Origin: Lachnospiraceae bacterium | GTDB lineage: Bacteria; Bacillota; Clostridia; Lachnospirales; Lachnospiraceae | Length of the DNA stretch: 64,000 nucleotides | NCBI GenBank assembly: GCA_021771695.1 | Contig: JAETON010000005.1 | Coordinates: 55,776 to 119,775 of the forward strand | Direction of reading: 5' to 3' | Part shown: piece after piece, positions 32,560-40,795 of the stretch | Layout: each line of letters begins with the position of its first letter | Numbering within the stretch: the first letter of the stretch is position 1 | Made by a program: the position numbers and the translations under genes | The notes under the pieces: model-generated | Told to the model about the DNA's origin: nothing | Seen by the model: only the letters and a program-made list of their open reading frames with translations | Databases searched by the model: none

Positions 32560-33324
32560 ATGGCATATGCCCTTTCTTTAAAAAATATATCCTACACATA
32601 CCATTCCATTCACCAAGAAACACTTGCACTATCTAATGTTTCCTTTGATGTAAAATCCGGAGAATTCGTTGCTGTTGTCGGTCCAAGCGGCTGTGGAAAA
32701 TCTACACTGCTTCATTTAATTGCCAATCTGCTTCCTTTGGACACCGGAGAAATTTTTATTAACGGTTATCCTTTAGCAATTTCTAAGGAGAAAGTTGGTT
32801 ATATGCTGCAAAAAGACCAGCTTCTTCCATGGAAAACCATTTATCAAAACGTAATTCTCGGACTAAAAATACAAAAAATGAAACAGCCTGATAAATTGGA
32901 ACGGGTAAACCATCTACTGGCAGCATATGGTCTTGCTGATTTTAAAAATTCTTATCCAAACCAATTATCCGGTGGAATGCGTCAGAGAGCCGCCCTAATC
33001 CGAACTTTGGCACTGTCACCGGATATTCTGCTGCTGGATGAACCCTTTTCTGCTTTAGATTATCAAACACGGTTAAATGTATCCAATGACATTGGCACGA
33101 TCTTAAAAAAAGAAAAGAAAACTGCTCTTTTAGTCACTCACGATTTATCTGAAGCCATCAGTATGGCAGACCGTGTTATCGTACTATCAAAACGTCCCGG
33201 CACTGTAAAATCACAGGTCAAAATACAGCTTTCCTGCGAAGAAAAAACTCCACAGAATGCAAGAAATTCCGTAGAGTTCAGAGACTATTTCAATCAGTTA
33301 TGGAGGGAAATCAATGAAGTCTGA
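32560..33324 (+). CDS. ABC transporter ATP-binding protein, nitrate/sulfonate/taurine (SsuB/TauB) type
   Basis: The 254-residue ATPase has Walker A GPSGCGKST, a Q-loop (MLQKDQLLPW), signature LSGGMRQRAALIRTL, Walker B ILLLDEPFSALD and H-loop LLVTHDLSEAISMADRV. The DQLLPWKT region and DxQTR motif are those of the SsuB/TauB/ThiZ group. GGGGGGTTATT precedes the ATG. It overlaps the permease gene by 11 bases. No substrate-binding protein is encoded next to it, so the substrate (sulfonate, taurine, pyrimidine precursor, others) stays open. Confidence 0.92.
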   Translation: MAYALSLKNISYTYHSIHQETLALSNVSFDVKSGEFVAVVGPSGCGKSTLLHLIANLLPLDTGEIFINGYPLAISKEKVGYMLQKDQLLPWKTIYQNVILGLKIQKMKQPDKLERVNHLLAAYGLADFKNSYPNQLSGGMRQRAALIRTLALSPDILLLDEPFSALDYQTRLNVSNDIGTILKKEKKTALLVTHDLSEAISMADRVIVLSKRPGTVKSQVKIQLSCEEKTPQNARNSVEFRDYFNQLWREINEV

Positions 33325-34114
33325 AATATCAAATGAACAAAAAATATATCTCCAAAATATCCAAAAAAGAAAATACTGGATTCTGGTTGCACAGATTTCC
33401 CTGCTCCTTTTGCTTCTTTTTATCTGGGAAGTTTCTGTTGAAAAAGAATATTTAAACGGTTTTATTTTCAGTAGTCCCAGCCGTGTCATCCAGTGCTTTT
33501 ACTCTATGTTAAAAGATCAAAGCATTTTTCTTCATGTTGGAATTACTTTACTAGAAACTATGATAAGTTTTCTTCTGATTATGTTTCTTACAGTTGCTGC
33601 CGGCGTTCTTTTATGGTGGTTCCAAACTTTGGCCGATATTCTTGACCCATACTTAGTTGTTTTAAACAGCCTTCCAAAATCTGCCTTAGCTCCTATCTTA
33701 ATTGTATGGCTTGGAAATAATATGAAGACAATCATTATCACTTCCATTTCCATTGCTGTTTTTGGCAGTATCTTAAATCTTTATAATGGATTTATGAAAG
33801 TAGATCCTGAACGATTGATGCTGATCCGCACCTTAGGCGGAACAAAAACAGACTGCCTTCGTCTGGCTGTCATTCCAAGCTGTATTCCTCTATTCATCAG
33901 TCTCATGAAAGTCAGTATCGGACTATCTTTGGTAGGTGTCATTATTGGAGAATTTCTTGCTGCCAGAGCCGGATTGGGATATTTAATTATTTATGGAAGC
34001 CAAGTTTTTAAAATGGACTGGGTAATGATGTCAATTATCATTCTATGCCTGATTGCTATGCTCCTATATAAACTTTTGCATATTTTAGAAAAGTATGCTG
34101 TAAAAAATATGTAG
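33314..34114 (+). CDS. ABC transporter permease, SsuC/TauC type
   Basis: The 266-residue protein has about six membrane segments and the conserved EAA-like loop FMKVDPERLMLIRTLGGTKTDCLRLAVIPSCIPLFISLMKVSIGLSLVGVIIGEF. Family: BPD_transp_1 of the nitrate/sulfonate/taurine importers. TATGGAGGGAAATCA is the ribosome binding site inside the ATPase gene. A terminator follows its stop codon. The lack of a binding-protein gene within several kb is notable. Confidence 0.9.
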   Translation: MKSEISNEQKIYLQNIQKRKYWILVAQISLLLLLLFIWEVSVEKEYLNGFIFSSPSRVIQCFYSMLKDQSIFLHVGITLLETMISFLLIMFLTVAAGVLLWWFQTLADILDPYLVVLNSLPKSALAPILIVWLGNNMKTIIITSISIAVFGSILNLYNGFMKVDPERLMLIRTLGGTKTDCLRLAVIPSCIPLFISLMKVSIGLSLVGVIIGEFLAARAGLGYLIIYGSQVFKMDWVMMSIIILCLIAMLLYKLLHILEKYAVKNM

Positions 34115-34310
34115 AACATCAGAAAGTCCCACCGTTTCCGATGGGACTTTTGTTTTTATTAATGAAAAGAGAGGATTAAAATATATATGAAAAACTATGT
34201 CTTTATTATATCGAATTCCTGTCCTAATTCAATTTAATCCCTATAAACTTTTCTAAACAAACTATAAAATCTTCTAAAGAAAATATGAGATTTCTTATGA
34301 GGTTTTAAAG
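34111..34310. repeat. Direct repeat copy 1 (permease stop, terminator and tail)
   Basis: About 200 bp beginning GTAGAACATCA, including the terminator and GAGAGGATTAAAATATATATG, recur at 35210 in the same orientation, with the first 100 bases nearly identical and the rest diverging. Copy spacing is about 1.1 kb. Confidence 0.85.
34123..34158 (+). terminator. Terminator of the ABC operon
   Basis: AAAGTCCCA and TGGGACTTT form the stem, followed by TGTTTTTATT. A near copy sits at about 35222-35257 in the second repeat. Confidence 0.8.
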
Positions 34311-34365
34311 CTGCTATTCTCTCACTTCTCTAGCTAAAGCCTGTACTTAATCAAATGTACTATAT

Positions 34366-34500
34366 TTATTCTTTACGATCCAGCCACATTAAAACCTTTT
34401 TACATTTTGGACAATGCCATGCAGGATATTCTCCTCCCCACAATGGGACTGTGACTGTATCTCTAAAAAAGTCTTTGATTCCTGTTTTTCCCTTCTCTTA
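34366..34500 (-). pseudogene. Fragment of a small zinc-ribbon protein
   Basis: The minus strand is open from near 34500 to a TAA at 34366 and reads IKDFFRDTVTVPLWGGEYPA then WHCPKCKKVLMWLDRKE. The W-CPKCKK end resembles the second zinc knuckle of short DUF6487-like proteins, whose first CPYC knuckle and start codon are absent here. It follows the DUF1349 stop at once. It is probably a truncated gene, and may be untranslated. Confidence 0.4.
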
Positions 34501-34508
34501 AATAAAAT

Positions 34509-35117
34509 CTAGCAGTCTTTGTCTGGCTGCTGTCCTTCATGAGCTTTCCACTGACATTCCATTATCTGCATATGGGTAAATACGGCTTTAAACGAGGAAT
34601 CTTCTGGCGAACATGCATAAATGCCAAAAGAAATTCTCCCATCTCCACAAAACAAATGACATATTCTCATTTGATGGAAAGTAATTCCATCCGATGAACA
34701 TTCTATACAATAATCATCTTCTCTTCTGCTCAAACGATACCACATAGATTTTACAGATGCATCAATCGCTGTCGTAGCCCAATCAGAATACCCATGATTC
34801 GTTACAACACTTCCTAAATGCTGATATTCCTCATTTTCATACTCTATAGACCCTTTTAACCAGTTTTGACTGTCCAAATATAGAACGATACCACATTGAT
34901 CAAACCTATGACAACTTTCCTCAAATTCTGTTTTTACTACAAAACTGAAATATTTCTCATCTGTTTCTATTTGTAAAACAGGTGCATTGTCATTTTGAAA
35001 ATGATAATAAGTTCTCTGCCACAAGTCTGTATGTGGTTTTGTGACAATTTCAATTTTATCTTCCTCTATTTTGTAACTTTCCGGTTCACGTATCCATTTA
35101 AAATCTTCTAAATTCAT
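34509..35117 (-). CDS. DUF1349 domain-containing protein (concanavalin-like)
   Basis: The 202-residue cytoplasmic protein starts MNLEDFKWIREPESYKIEED and shows the DUF1349 pattern: TKPHTDLWQRTYYHFQND, FDQCGIVLYLDSQNWLKGSIEYEN, GYSDWATTAID, WYRLSRREDDYCIECSSDG. These are small jelly-roll proteins of unknown function, loosely linked to sugar metabolism (called regulation-of-enolase protein 1 in yeast databases). It lies inside a 1.1-kb segment bracketed by the two direct repeats, so it may have arrived or been duplicated with them. Confidence 0.85.
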   Translation of the reverse strand: MNLEDFKWIREPESYKIEEDKIEIVTKPHTDLWQRTYYHFQNDNAPVLQIETDEKYFSFVVKTEFEESCHRFDQCGIVLYLDSQNWLKGSIEYENEEYQHLGSVVTNHGYSDWATTAIDASVKSMWYRLSRREDDYCIECSSDGITFHQMRICHLFCGDGRISFGIYACSPEDSSFKAVFTHMQIMECQWKAHEGQQPDKDC

Positions 35118-35209
35118 TCATCTTCTCCATAAATTTAATACTCAAATTCACCCTAGGAACATATAGAAATTATAAAAAATTTGTCTTTATATTTCAACTA
35201 CTAAAATGT

Positions 35210-35405
35210 GTAGAACATCAAAAAATCCCACCGTTTCTGATGGGACTTTTGCTTTTATAATGAAAAGAGAGGATTAAAATATATATGAAAAACTATGTCT
35301 TTATTATACCTGATCCCTCCCTCAATTCAATTTTCTCCTTATAAACTTTTCTAAACAAATTATAAAATTATCTAAAGAAAAAATGGAATTTCTTACGAAA
35401 TTTTG
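35210..35405. repeat. Direct repeat copy 2
   Basis: This matches copy 1 at 34111, including a terminator-like stem (ATCCCA/TGGGA then CTTTTGCTTTTAT) and GAGAGGATTAAAATATATATG. No plus-strand gene ends here, so the terminator copy has nothing to terminate. Both copies encode a short frame MKNYVFII, diverging after it. Confidence 0.85.
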
Positions 35406-35447
35406 AATACTTCCGCCATATAATTAAATTATGTAAAGCTCTCTTCA

Positions 35448-35909
35448 TTAATCCTTCACGTACTTTAAAATATTCTGAGGATAGATTTTCTTTATTTTCT
35501 TTTGATTTCCAAGATACACTAAATAAAATTTATCCCCTATTTTGGTTTTTTCCCATAATTTCATGTCCTGCTTAGAAGCAATATAATAATCATCCTTTGT
35601 AAAATAAAAATATCTTCTTTGTCCATCCGAACGCATACGCATACGTTTTTCAATACATTGGCCTTCTTTTATAATGATTTTTTCCTTATCAATTTTACTT
35701 TTTATTCTTTGACTTTTTATTTTCTCAAAAATCCCAAGAAAAATAAATATAACCCCAAGCAGCATTTCCAGCAGTCTTCCCATAGTAAAACATAATAAAC
35801 TAACAGCAATACCGCCCAATATTGCTGCCATTCCAACACGCCCCGGTTTTATGGCATATTCCTTTTTTAGATTTGCACGAATATCCTCTTCTGTAAGTTC
35901 TCTTTTCAT
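35448..35909 (-). CDS. Hypothetical membrane protein
   Basis: The 153-residue protein starts MKRELTEEDIRANLKKEYAIKPGR, has a hydrophobic hairpin (about residues 26-62) and a basic soluble C-terminal half (IKEGQCIEKRMRMRSDGQRRYFYF, KIGDKFYLVYLGNQKKI). I do not recognise the family. The soluble half looks like a small beta domain, as in membrane proteins that carry a cytoplasmic PH-like or SH3-like fold. It stands alone next to the second repeat copy. Confidence 0.7.
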   Translation of the reverse strand: MKRELTEEDIRANLKKEYAIKPGRVGMAAILGGIAVSLLCFTMGRLLEMLLGVIFIFLGIFEKIKSQRIKSKIDKEKIIIKEGQCIEKRMRMRSDGQRRYFYFTKDDYYIASKQDMKLWEKTKIGDKFYLVYLGNQKKIKKIYPQNILKYVKD

Positions 35910-36010
35910 ACTTTCACGCTCCTAACAACGTTCATATTATTCCATAACTGCATAGTACCAATGTTCTTTTACTTTTCATATTCCTTCCCCCTATTATTTT
36001 CTAAAAACAT

Positions 36011-37054
36011 TTATACCTTTTTGTACCTATCTATTATTTCAAAGAGTTTTTCTACATCTGCTTCCTTTGTTGCCCAGCTTGAAGCAAATCTTACAACCGT
36101 ATGCTCCTCATCCAGCTTTTCCCAAAAACTAAACCGTACCATTTTATGCAATTCTTTCATTTCTTGATTTTCCAAAATAATAAACTGTTGATTTGTCGGC
36201 GAATGCAGATAAAATTCATATCCCCGCTTTTTAAATCCTTGTTTTAGTAATTCCGCCATCTTAATGGCGTGTCTGCTGATTTCAAAATATAAATCATCGG
36301 TAAACAACGTATCAAACTGAACTCCCAGCAAACGTCCTTTTGCTGTTAGGGCTCCATGCTGTTTTATAAAAGTTATAAAGTGTTTTGGTGTATTTTGTTT
36401 CGTGAATACTACCGCTTCTCCACATAAAGCTCCCACTTTCGTTCCTCCAATATAAAACACATTACAACATTTTGCAATATAGGGAAGTGTAACATCCGTA
36501 TTGCTGCTCATTAATCCATAACCTAAACGTGCTCCATCCAAATACAATGGAATTTGAAATTCATGACAGACATTTGAAATTGCCTCTAACTCCTGCCGGC
36601 TGTACAACGTCCCATATTCTGTAGGATGTGAAATATAAACCATTCCCGGAAATACCATATGCTCATGGTTTTCATCATTCCAAAAGTTTTGCAAATATTT
36701 TTTTAATTCAAAAGCTGAGATTTTCCCATCATGTTCCGGCAGTTCCAAAACTTTATGCCCAGTAGATTCTATTGCTCCTGCCTCATGGACACTTACATGT
36801 CCAGTCTTTGCTGCTATAACTCCTTCATATGATTTTAATAGTGCATCAATGACGATTTGATTCGTCTGGGTCCCGCCCGTCAAAAAATAAATATCTGCCT
36901 GCGGACATTGACATGCTTTCTTTATTTTCTTTTTTGCCTGCATACAATATTTATCACTTCCATATCCCGGTAACTGCTCAAAATTTGTTTCTAAAAAACG
37001 CTGCAAAATTCTTTCATGGGCACCTTCTGTATAATCACTTTCAAATGACAGCAT
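36011..37054 (-). CDS. Low-specificity threonine aldolase-like PLP enzyme
   Basis: From MLSFESDYTEGAHERILQRF (GGAGG seven bases upstream) the protein is 347 residues, the usual length. PLP fold type I features: FLTGGTQTNQIVIDALL, HVSVHEAGAIESTGHKVLEL, IPLYLDGARLGYGLMSS and the PLP lysine in VFYIGGTKVGALCGEAVVF. The family cleaves L-threonine or L-allo-threonine to glycine and acetaldehyde; some members act on other beta-hydroxy amino acids. Monocistronic, divergent from the AGCS symporter. Confidence 0.92.
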   Translation of the reverse strand: MLSFESDYTEGAHERILQRFLETNFEQLPGYGSDKYCMQAKKKIKKACQCPQADIYFLTGGTQTNQIVIDALLKSYEGVIAAKTGHVSVHEAGAIESTGHKVLELPEHDGKISAFELKKYLQNFWNDENHEHMVFPGMVYISHPTEYGTLYSRQELEAISNVCHEFQIPLYLDGARLGYGLMSSNTDVTLPYIAKCCNVFYIGGTKVGALCGEAVVFTKQNTPKHFITFIKQHGALTAKGRLLGVQFDTLFTDDLYFEISRHAIKMAELLKQGFKKRGYEFYLHSPTNQQFIILENQEMKELHKMVRFSFWEKLDEEHTVVRFASSWATKEADVEKLFEIIDRYKKV

Positions 37055-37161
37055 ATGAAAACCTCCACCTCTATTATTTTCCATATATGTTTTTTATCTT
37101 TTATTCAATATATCAAATTTTTTAATTTTCGTCCATTTTAAAGACAGCATTAAAATTTCTA

Positions 37162-37190
37162 TTGAAATTTTCTAGTCAAAAGCGTATAAT
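37162..37190 (+). promoter_or_regulatory. Promoter of the AGCS symporter gene
   Basis: TTGAAA and TATAAT are separated by 17 bases. Transcription should start around 37197, upstream of the leader hairpin. Confidence 0.75.
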
Positions 37191-37196
37191 TATAGG

Positions 37197-37282
37197 CGTT
37201 TTGAAGCGTAAAAAGACAATGGGGTCTTGCCGATGGGTCTTTTTGCGTTTTTTTGAATTTTAAAATTATTAAGGAGGATATT
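37197..37282 (+). promoter_or_regulatory. Attenuator-like leader of the AGCS symporter
   Basis: A short leader holds CGTAAAAAGAC pairing with GTCTTTTTGCG (11 bp, 37207-37247), followed by TTTTTTT, that is a terminator before the gene. Inside the loop AATGGGGTCTT offers an alternative GTCTT partner for AAGAC, so two structures exclude each other. This suggests transcription attenuation; the sensed signal is unknown and no named riboswitch class was recognised. Confidence 0.6.
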
Positions 37283-38731
37283 ATGGAAACTGATTTTATG
37301 GAAATTTTGACTTCAACTGTTAAATCGATAGACACATTTGTCTGGGGACCAGTCATGCTGGTTCTTTTGGTGGGTACTGGTATCTTCTTAACCATTCGTA
37401 CACGTTTTGCAGCCTGGCGGAATCTTAGATATGCTTTAGGAAGTGTATTAAGCAAAGAAGCCCGCACAACCAAGCGGGGAAGCGGAGACGTATCTCCTTT
37501 TTCTGCTCTTATGACAGCCTTAGCGGCAACGATTGGTACAGGAAATATCATTGGGGTTGCAACTGCCATGTTTGCCGGTGGTCCCGGTGCTTTGGTTTGG
37601 ATGTGGATTTCTGCATGTTTTGGCTTAACTTCCAAATTCAGTGAATGTATGCTGGCTATTAAATACCGAACCGTTAACGAAAAGGGCGAAATGTCCGGCG
37701 GTCCAATGTATACTATGAGAAACGGTTTAAAAAATAAAACATTTGGAAAAATCTTGGGATTTTTATTTGCTTTATTTACCGTATTGGCATCTTTTGGTAT
37801 TGGTAATATGACACAGGCAAATTCTATTTCCGGTTCTGTAAAAGAAATTTTTGGAATTCCAACAACTATTACCGGCATTGTTATTACCATACTTGCTCTG
37901 GTTATTATTCTTGGCGGTATTACGAGTATTTCTAAAATATCTTCCGTTGTTGTTCCAGGAATGGCTGTTTTCTATGTAATTGCCGGTCTCATCGTTATTA
38001 TTGCAAATATTCAAAACCTGCCGGCAGGTCTAGCCCGGATTTTTGTTATGGCATTCCATCCAAAAGCAATTGGCGGCGGAGTTATGGGTGTCATTACTGT
38101 TACAGTTATGAATTCTATCCGATATGGAGTTGCCCGCGGTGTATTCTCTAATGAAGCTGGTCTTGGTTCTGCAGCAATCACTGCTGCCGCTGCAACAACA
38201 GATGATCCCGTACGTCAGGGATACATCAATATGACCGGAACATTTTTTGATACTATCGTTGTCTGTACCATCACTGGTCTTGCAATTGCATCTTCCGGAG
38301 TTTTAGGTGCAGTAGATGGTACAGGTGCTGCTCTGCAAGGAGTACAGCTTACAATGGCAGCGTTCTCAACTGTCCTTGGGCCGCTTGGAAAATATTTGGT
38401 AGGAATTGGGATTATTTTATTTGCATTTTCTACAATTCTTGGCTGGGAATACCATGGAGAAAAAGCTTTTGAATATTTATTCCAAAGTCATAAGTATAAC
38501 ATTATCTATCGTGTATTCTTCTCTCTGATTGTTTATGTTGGAGCAACCCAGACTTTACAGCTTGTATGGGATTTATCTGATATTATGAATGCATTAATGG
38601 CAATTCCAAACTTAATCTGTATGCTGATTATGAGCAAAGAAATTGCACAGGAAGTCAAACGATTCCAGCCAATTGTTGACCAAGAAAAAGCTGCACGTAA
38701 AATTAAAAACCGTGCAAACGTAAACGCTTAA
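37283..38731 (+). CDS. Alanine/sodium symporter (AGCS family)
   Basis: The start at 37283 gives METDFMEILTSTVKSIDTFV with AAGGAGG upstream; the 10 earlier codons of the ORF track are leader. The 482-residue protein has about ten membrane helices and AGCS signatures: SALMTALAATIGTGNIIGVATAMFAGGPGA, MWISACFGLTSKFSECMLAIKYR and GVARGVFSNEAGLGSAAITAAAA. It imports alanine, glycine or a related amino acid with Na+. Expression seems controlled by the attenuator-like leader. Confidence 0.94.
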   Translation: METDFMEILTSTVKSIDTFVWGPVMLVLLVGTGIFLTIRTRFAAWRNLRYALGSVLSKEARTTKRGSGDVSPFSALMTALAATIGTGNIIGVATAMFAGGPGALVWMWISACFGLTSKFSECMLAIKYRTVNEKGEMSGGPMYTMRNGLKNKTFGKILGFLFALFTVLASFGIGNMTQANSISGSVKEIFGIPTTITGIVITILALVIILGGITSISKISSVVVPGMAVFYVIAGLIVIIANIQNLPAGLARIFVMAFHPKAIGGGVMGVITVTVMNSIRYGVARGVFSNEAGLGSAAITAAAATTDDPVRQGYINMTGTFFDTIVVCTITGLAIASSGVLGAVDGTGAALQGVQLTMAAFSTVLGPLGKYLVGIGIILFAFSTILGWEYHGEKAFEYLFQSHKYNIIYRVFFSLIVYVGATQTLQLVWDLSDIMNALMAIPNLICMLIMSKEIAQEVKRFQPIVDQEKAARKIKNRANVNA

Positions 38732-38748
38732 ACATATTTTTAAATACC

Positions 38749-38801
38749 AAAACCGCCGATGGTATTTCATCTGCAAAACGAAATATCATCGGCGGTTTTT
38801 C
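38749..38801. terminator. Bidirectional terminator between AGCS and citrate synthase genes
   Basis: AAAACCGCCGATGGTATTTC pairs with GAAATATCATCGGCGGTTTT; T runs on both strands serve both convergent genes. Confidence 0.9.
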
Positions 38802-38803
38802 TC

Positions 38804-40159
38804 TTATCTTTCTTCTATTTCTATATATTCTCTGGTATTTGCAATACTCTGATAAGCAGGACGGATAATCTTATCAACATTCGTTAATTCTTCCAGCCGA
38901 TGTGCACTCCATCCTACAATTCTTGCCATAGCAAAAATTGGCGTAAACAATTCCAACGGAATATCCAGCATACTATAAACAAATCCGCTGTAGAAGTCCA
39001 CGTTGGCACTGACACCCTTGTAAATATGCCGTTCTTCTCCAATAACTTTCGGTGCCAATTCTTCAATCATAGAATACAAACGGAAATCTTCTTCTCTTCC
39101 TTTATCTATTGCAAGATTTTCTACAAATTTTTTGAATATTTTTGCTCTCGGATCAGAAATACTGTAAACAGCATGTCCCATTCCATAAATCAAACCCTTT
39201 TTATCAAATGCTTCTTTATTCAAAAGTTTCTTTAAATATTTCCGCACCTGTTCTTCATCACTGGTATCTTCCACATTTTCACAAAGATCTTTCATCATTT
39301 CTACGACTTTGATATTAGCTCCACCGTGCTTTGGTCCTTTCAAAGAGGATAATGCAGCAGATATCACAGAATATGTATCAGAACCGGAAGATGTTACCAC
39401 ATGGGTTGTAAAAGTAGAGTTATTTCCTCCGCCATGTTCCATATGAAGTACTAAGGCAATATCCAGTACCTTTGCTTCCAACGGCGTATATTTTTTATCT
39501 GGGCGCAGCATCTGCAAAATATTTTCTGCCATGGAACAACTTGAATCTGGCCGGTGGATGTATAAGCTGTCCCCGTTTTCATAATAATTATATGCCTGAT
39601 AGCCATATACTGCGATCATTGGAAATACACTAATCAACATCAAACACTGTCTCAGTACATTTTCCATAGAAAGATCTGATACTTCATCATCATAAGACGC
39701 AAGCGTCAAGATACTTTTTGTCATAGAATTCATAATATCTTTACTTGGTGCTTTTAATATAACATCTCTGGTAAAGTTCTTTGGAAGTGTCATGCCCGAT
39801 GCCAGTATCGCACGGAACTGTTCTAATTGACTGCTGTCTGGAAGTTGTCCAAACAACAACAAATATGTGATTTCCTCAAAACCAAATCGATCATCCTTTA
39901 AAAATCCTTTGGTCAATTCATTGATATTATATCCTCTGTAAAACAACTGTCCTTCACAAGGCACTTTCTTTCCGTCCACCATTTTGCTGGACTGAATACA
40001 TGAAATATTCGTAAGCCCTGCCAAAACGCCGACTCCATTCATATCACGAAGCCCTCTTTTAACTCCAAGCTCTGCATATAACTCCTTATCAATCTCACAG
40101 TTTGTTCTGCAGATTTCCGCTTGATTTTTTAAATATTCTTTCATTATTTTTGTTTCCAT
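38804..40159 (-). CDS. Citrate/2-methylcitrate synthase
   Basis: The 451-residue protein has the citrate synthase catalytic features: the histidine in HMEHGGGNNSTFTTHV, the second histidine in GMGHAVYSISDPRAKIF and the aspartate region SANVDFYSGFVYSML. It condenses acetyl-CoA with oxaloacetate, in fermenting clostridia mostly for 2-oxoglutarate and glutamate synthesis. A TTGACA-17-TACAAT promoter upstream is overlapped by two copies of an operator shared with the divergent MarR gene, so it is probably repressed by that protein. Whether it prefers propionyl-CoA cannot be told. GGAGGCAGA precedes the ATG. Confidence 0.94.
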   Translation of the reverse strand: METKIMKEYLKNQAEICRTNCEIDKELYAELGVKRGLRDMNGVGVLAGLTNISCIQSSKMVDGKKVPCEGQLFYRGYNINELTKGFLKDDRFGFEEITYLLLFGQLPDSSQLEQFRAILASGMTLPKNFTRDVILKAPSKDIMNSMTKSILTLASYDDEVSDLSMENVLRQCLMLISVFPMIAVYGYQAYNYYENGDSLYIHRPDSSCSMAENILQMLRPDKKYTPLEAKVLDIALVLHMEHGGGNNSTFTTHVVTSSGSDTYSVISAALSSLKGPKHGGANIKVVEMMKDLCENVEDTSDEEQVRKYLKKLLNKEAFDKKGLIYGMGHAVYSISDPRAKIFKKFVENLAIDKGREEDFRLYSMIEELAPKVIGEERHIYKGVSANVDFYSGFVYSMLDIPLELFTPIFAMARIVGWSAHRLEELTNVDKIIRPAYQSIANTREYIEIEER

Positions 40160-40178
40160 TCTGCCTCCTAACTGTCAC

Positions 40179-40230
40179 TTATTTGATATTTGTCAACTAA
40201 TATTGTAACTAATTATTTGATATTTGTCAA
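40179..40230. promoter_or_regulatory. Duplicated operator and promoter between citrate synthase and MarR genes
   Basis: TTATTTGATATTTGTCAA occurs twice (40179-40196 and 40213-40230), each containing an imperfect TTGAT/GTCAA dyad. On the minus strand TTGACA (40230-40225) and TACAAT (40207-40202) are 17 bases apart. One operator copy covers the -35, the other lies just past the start point. It fits MarR repression. Confidence 0.75.
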
Positions 40231-40233
40231 ATA

Positions 40234-40261
40234 TTGACCTTTCACAACAAAGTGCTATAAT
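40234..40261 (+). promoter_or_regulatory. Promoter of the MarR gene
   Basis: TTGACC and TATAAT are separated by 16 bases. The promoter starts 4 bases after operator copy 2, consistent with autoregulation. Confidence 0.65.
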
Positions 40262-40317
40262 AAAACCGATATATGAAAAACCCTTTTTAATTATGAAACA
40301 CGGAGGCTGCATCAATT

Positions 40318-40743
40318 ATGAAAGATATTTCTGCTCTTTTTGAAATTTTTCCCATTTGTCAGAAACTTCTTCTAAATTCGTTTGATTTACATGACATTCA
40401 TTTTACAAAAACACAAATCTACATTCTCTTAACATTATCAGCAAAAAAAAATCTTAATATGTCTGAAGTTGCTGCTTATATTGCATCATCAAAAGAACAG
40501 GCAACCAGAGCCGTTGCTCCTTTAGTAAAACAAGGGTATGTGGAACGTTATCACAATGAATCCAACCGCAAAAAAGTTTTTATCCGTTTAACCAAACAAG
40601 GAAATGATTTTCTCCAGAAGGAAAAAATCCGGGTAAAATCTCATCTTGCCTCCCAATTTAATGCTCTATCTTTGGAAGACCGTGAAATATTCCGTCAATC
40701 CATCGAAAATACACTGCGGGTTTTAAGAAAACTCGAATCCTAA
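40318..40743 (+). CDS. MarR family transcriptional regulator
   Basis: The 141-residue protein has the MarR winged helix: HFTKTQIYILLTLSAKKNLNMSEVAAYIASSKEQATRAVAPLVKQGYVERYHNESNRKKVFIRLTKQG. It is divergent from citrate synthase with a shared duplicated operator between them, which makes the enzyme its likely target. The effector is unknown. Unlike most MarR genes it does not sit next to an efflux pump. Confidence 0.9.
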   Translation: MKDISALFEIFPICQKLLLNSFDLHDIHFTKTQIYILLTLSAKKNLNMSEVAAYIASSKEQATRAVAPLVKQGYVERYHNESNRKKVFIRLTKQGNDFLQKEKIRVKSHLASQFNALSLEDREIFRQSIENTLRVLRKLES

Positions 40744-40795
40744 ATTATTTTGTGCTATACTAACTGTATCTATTACAATATATTGGAGGTTTCAG

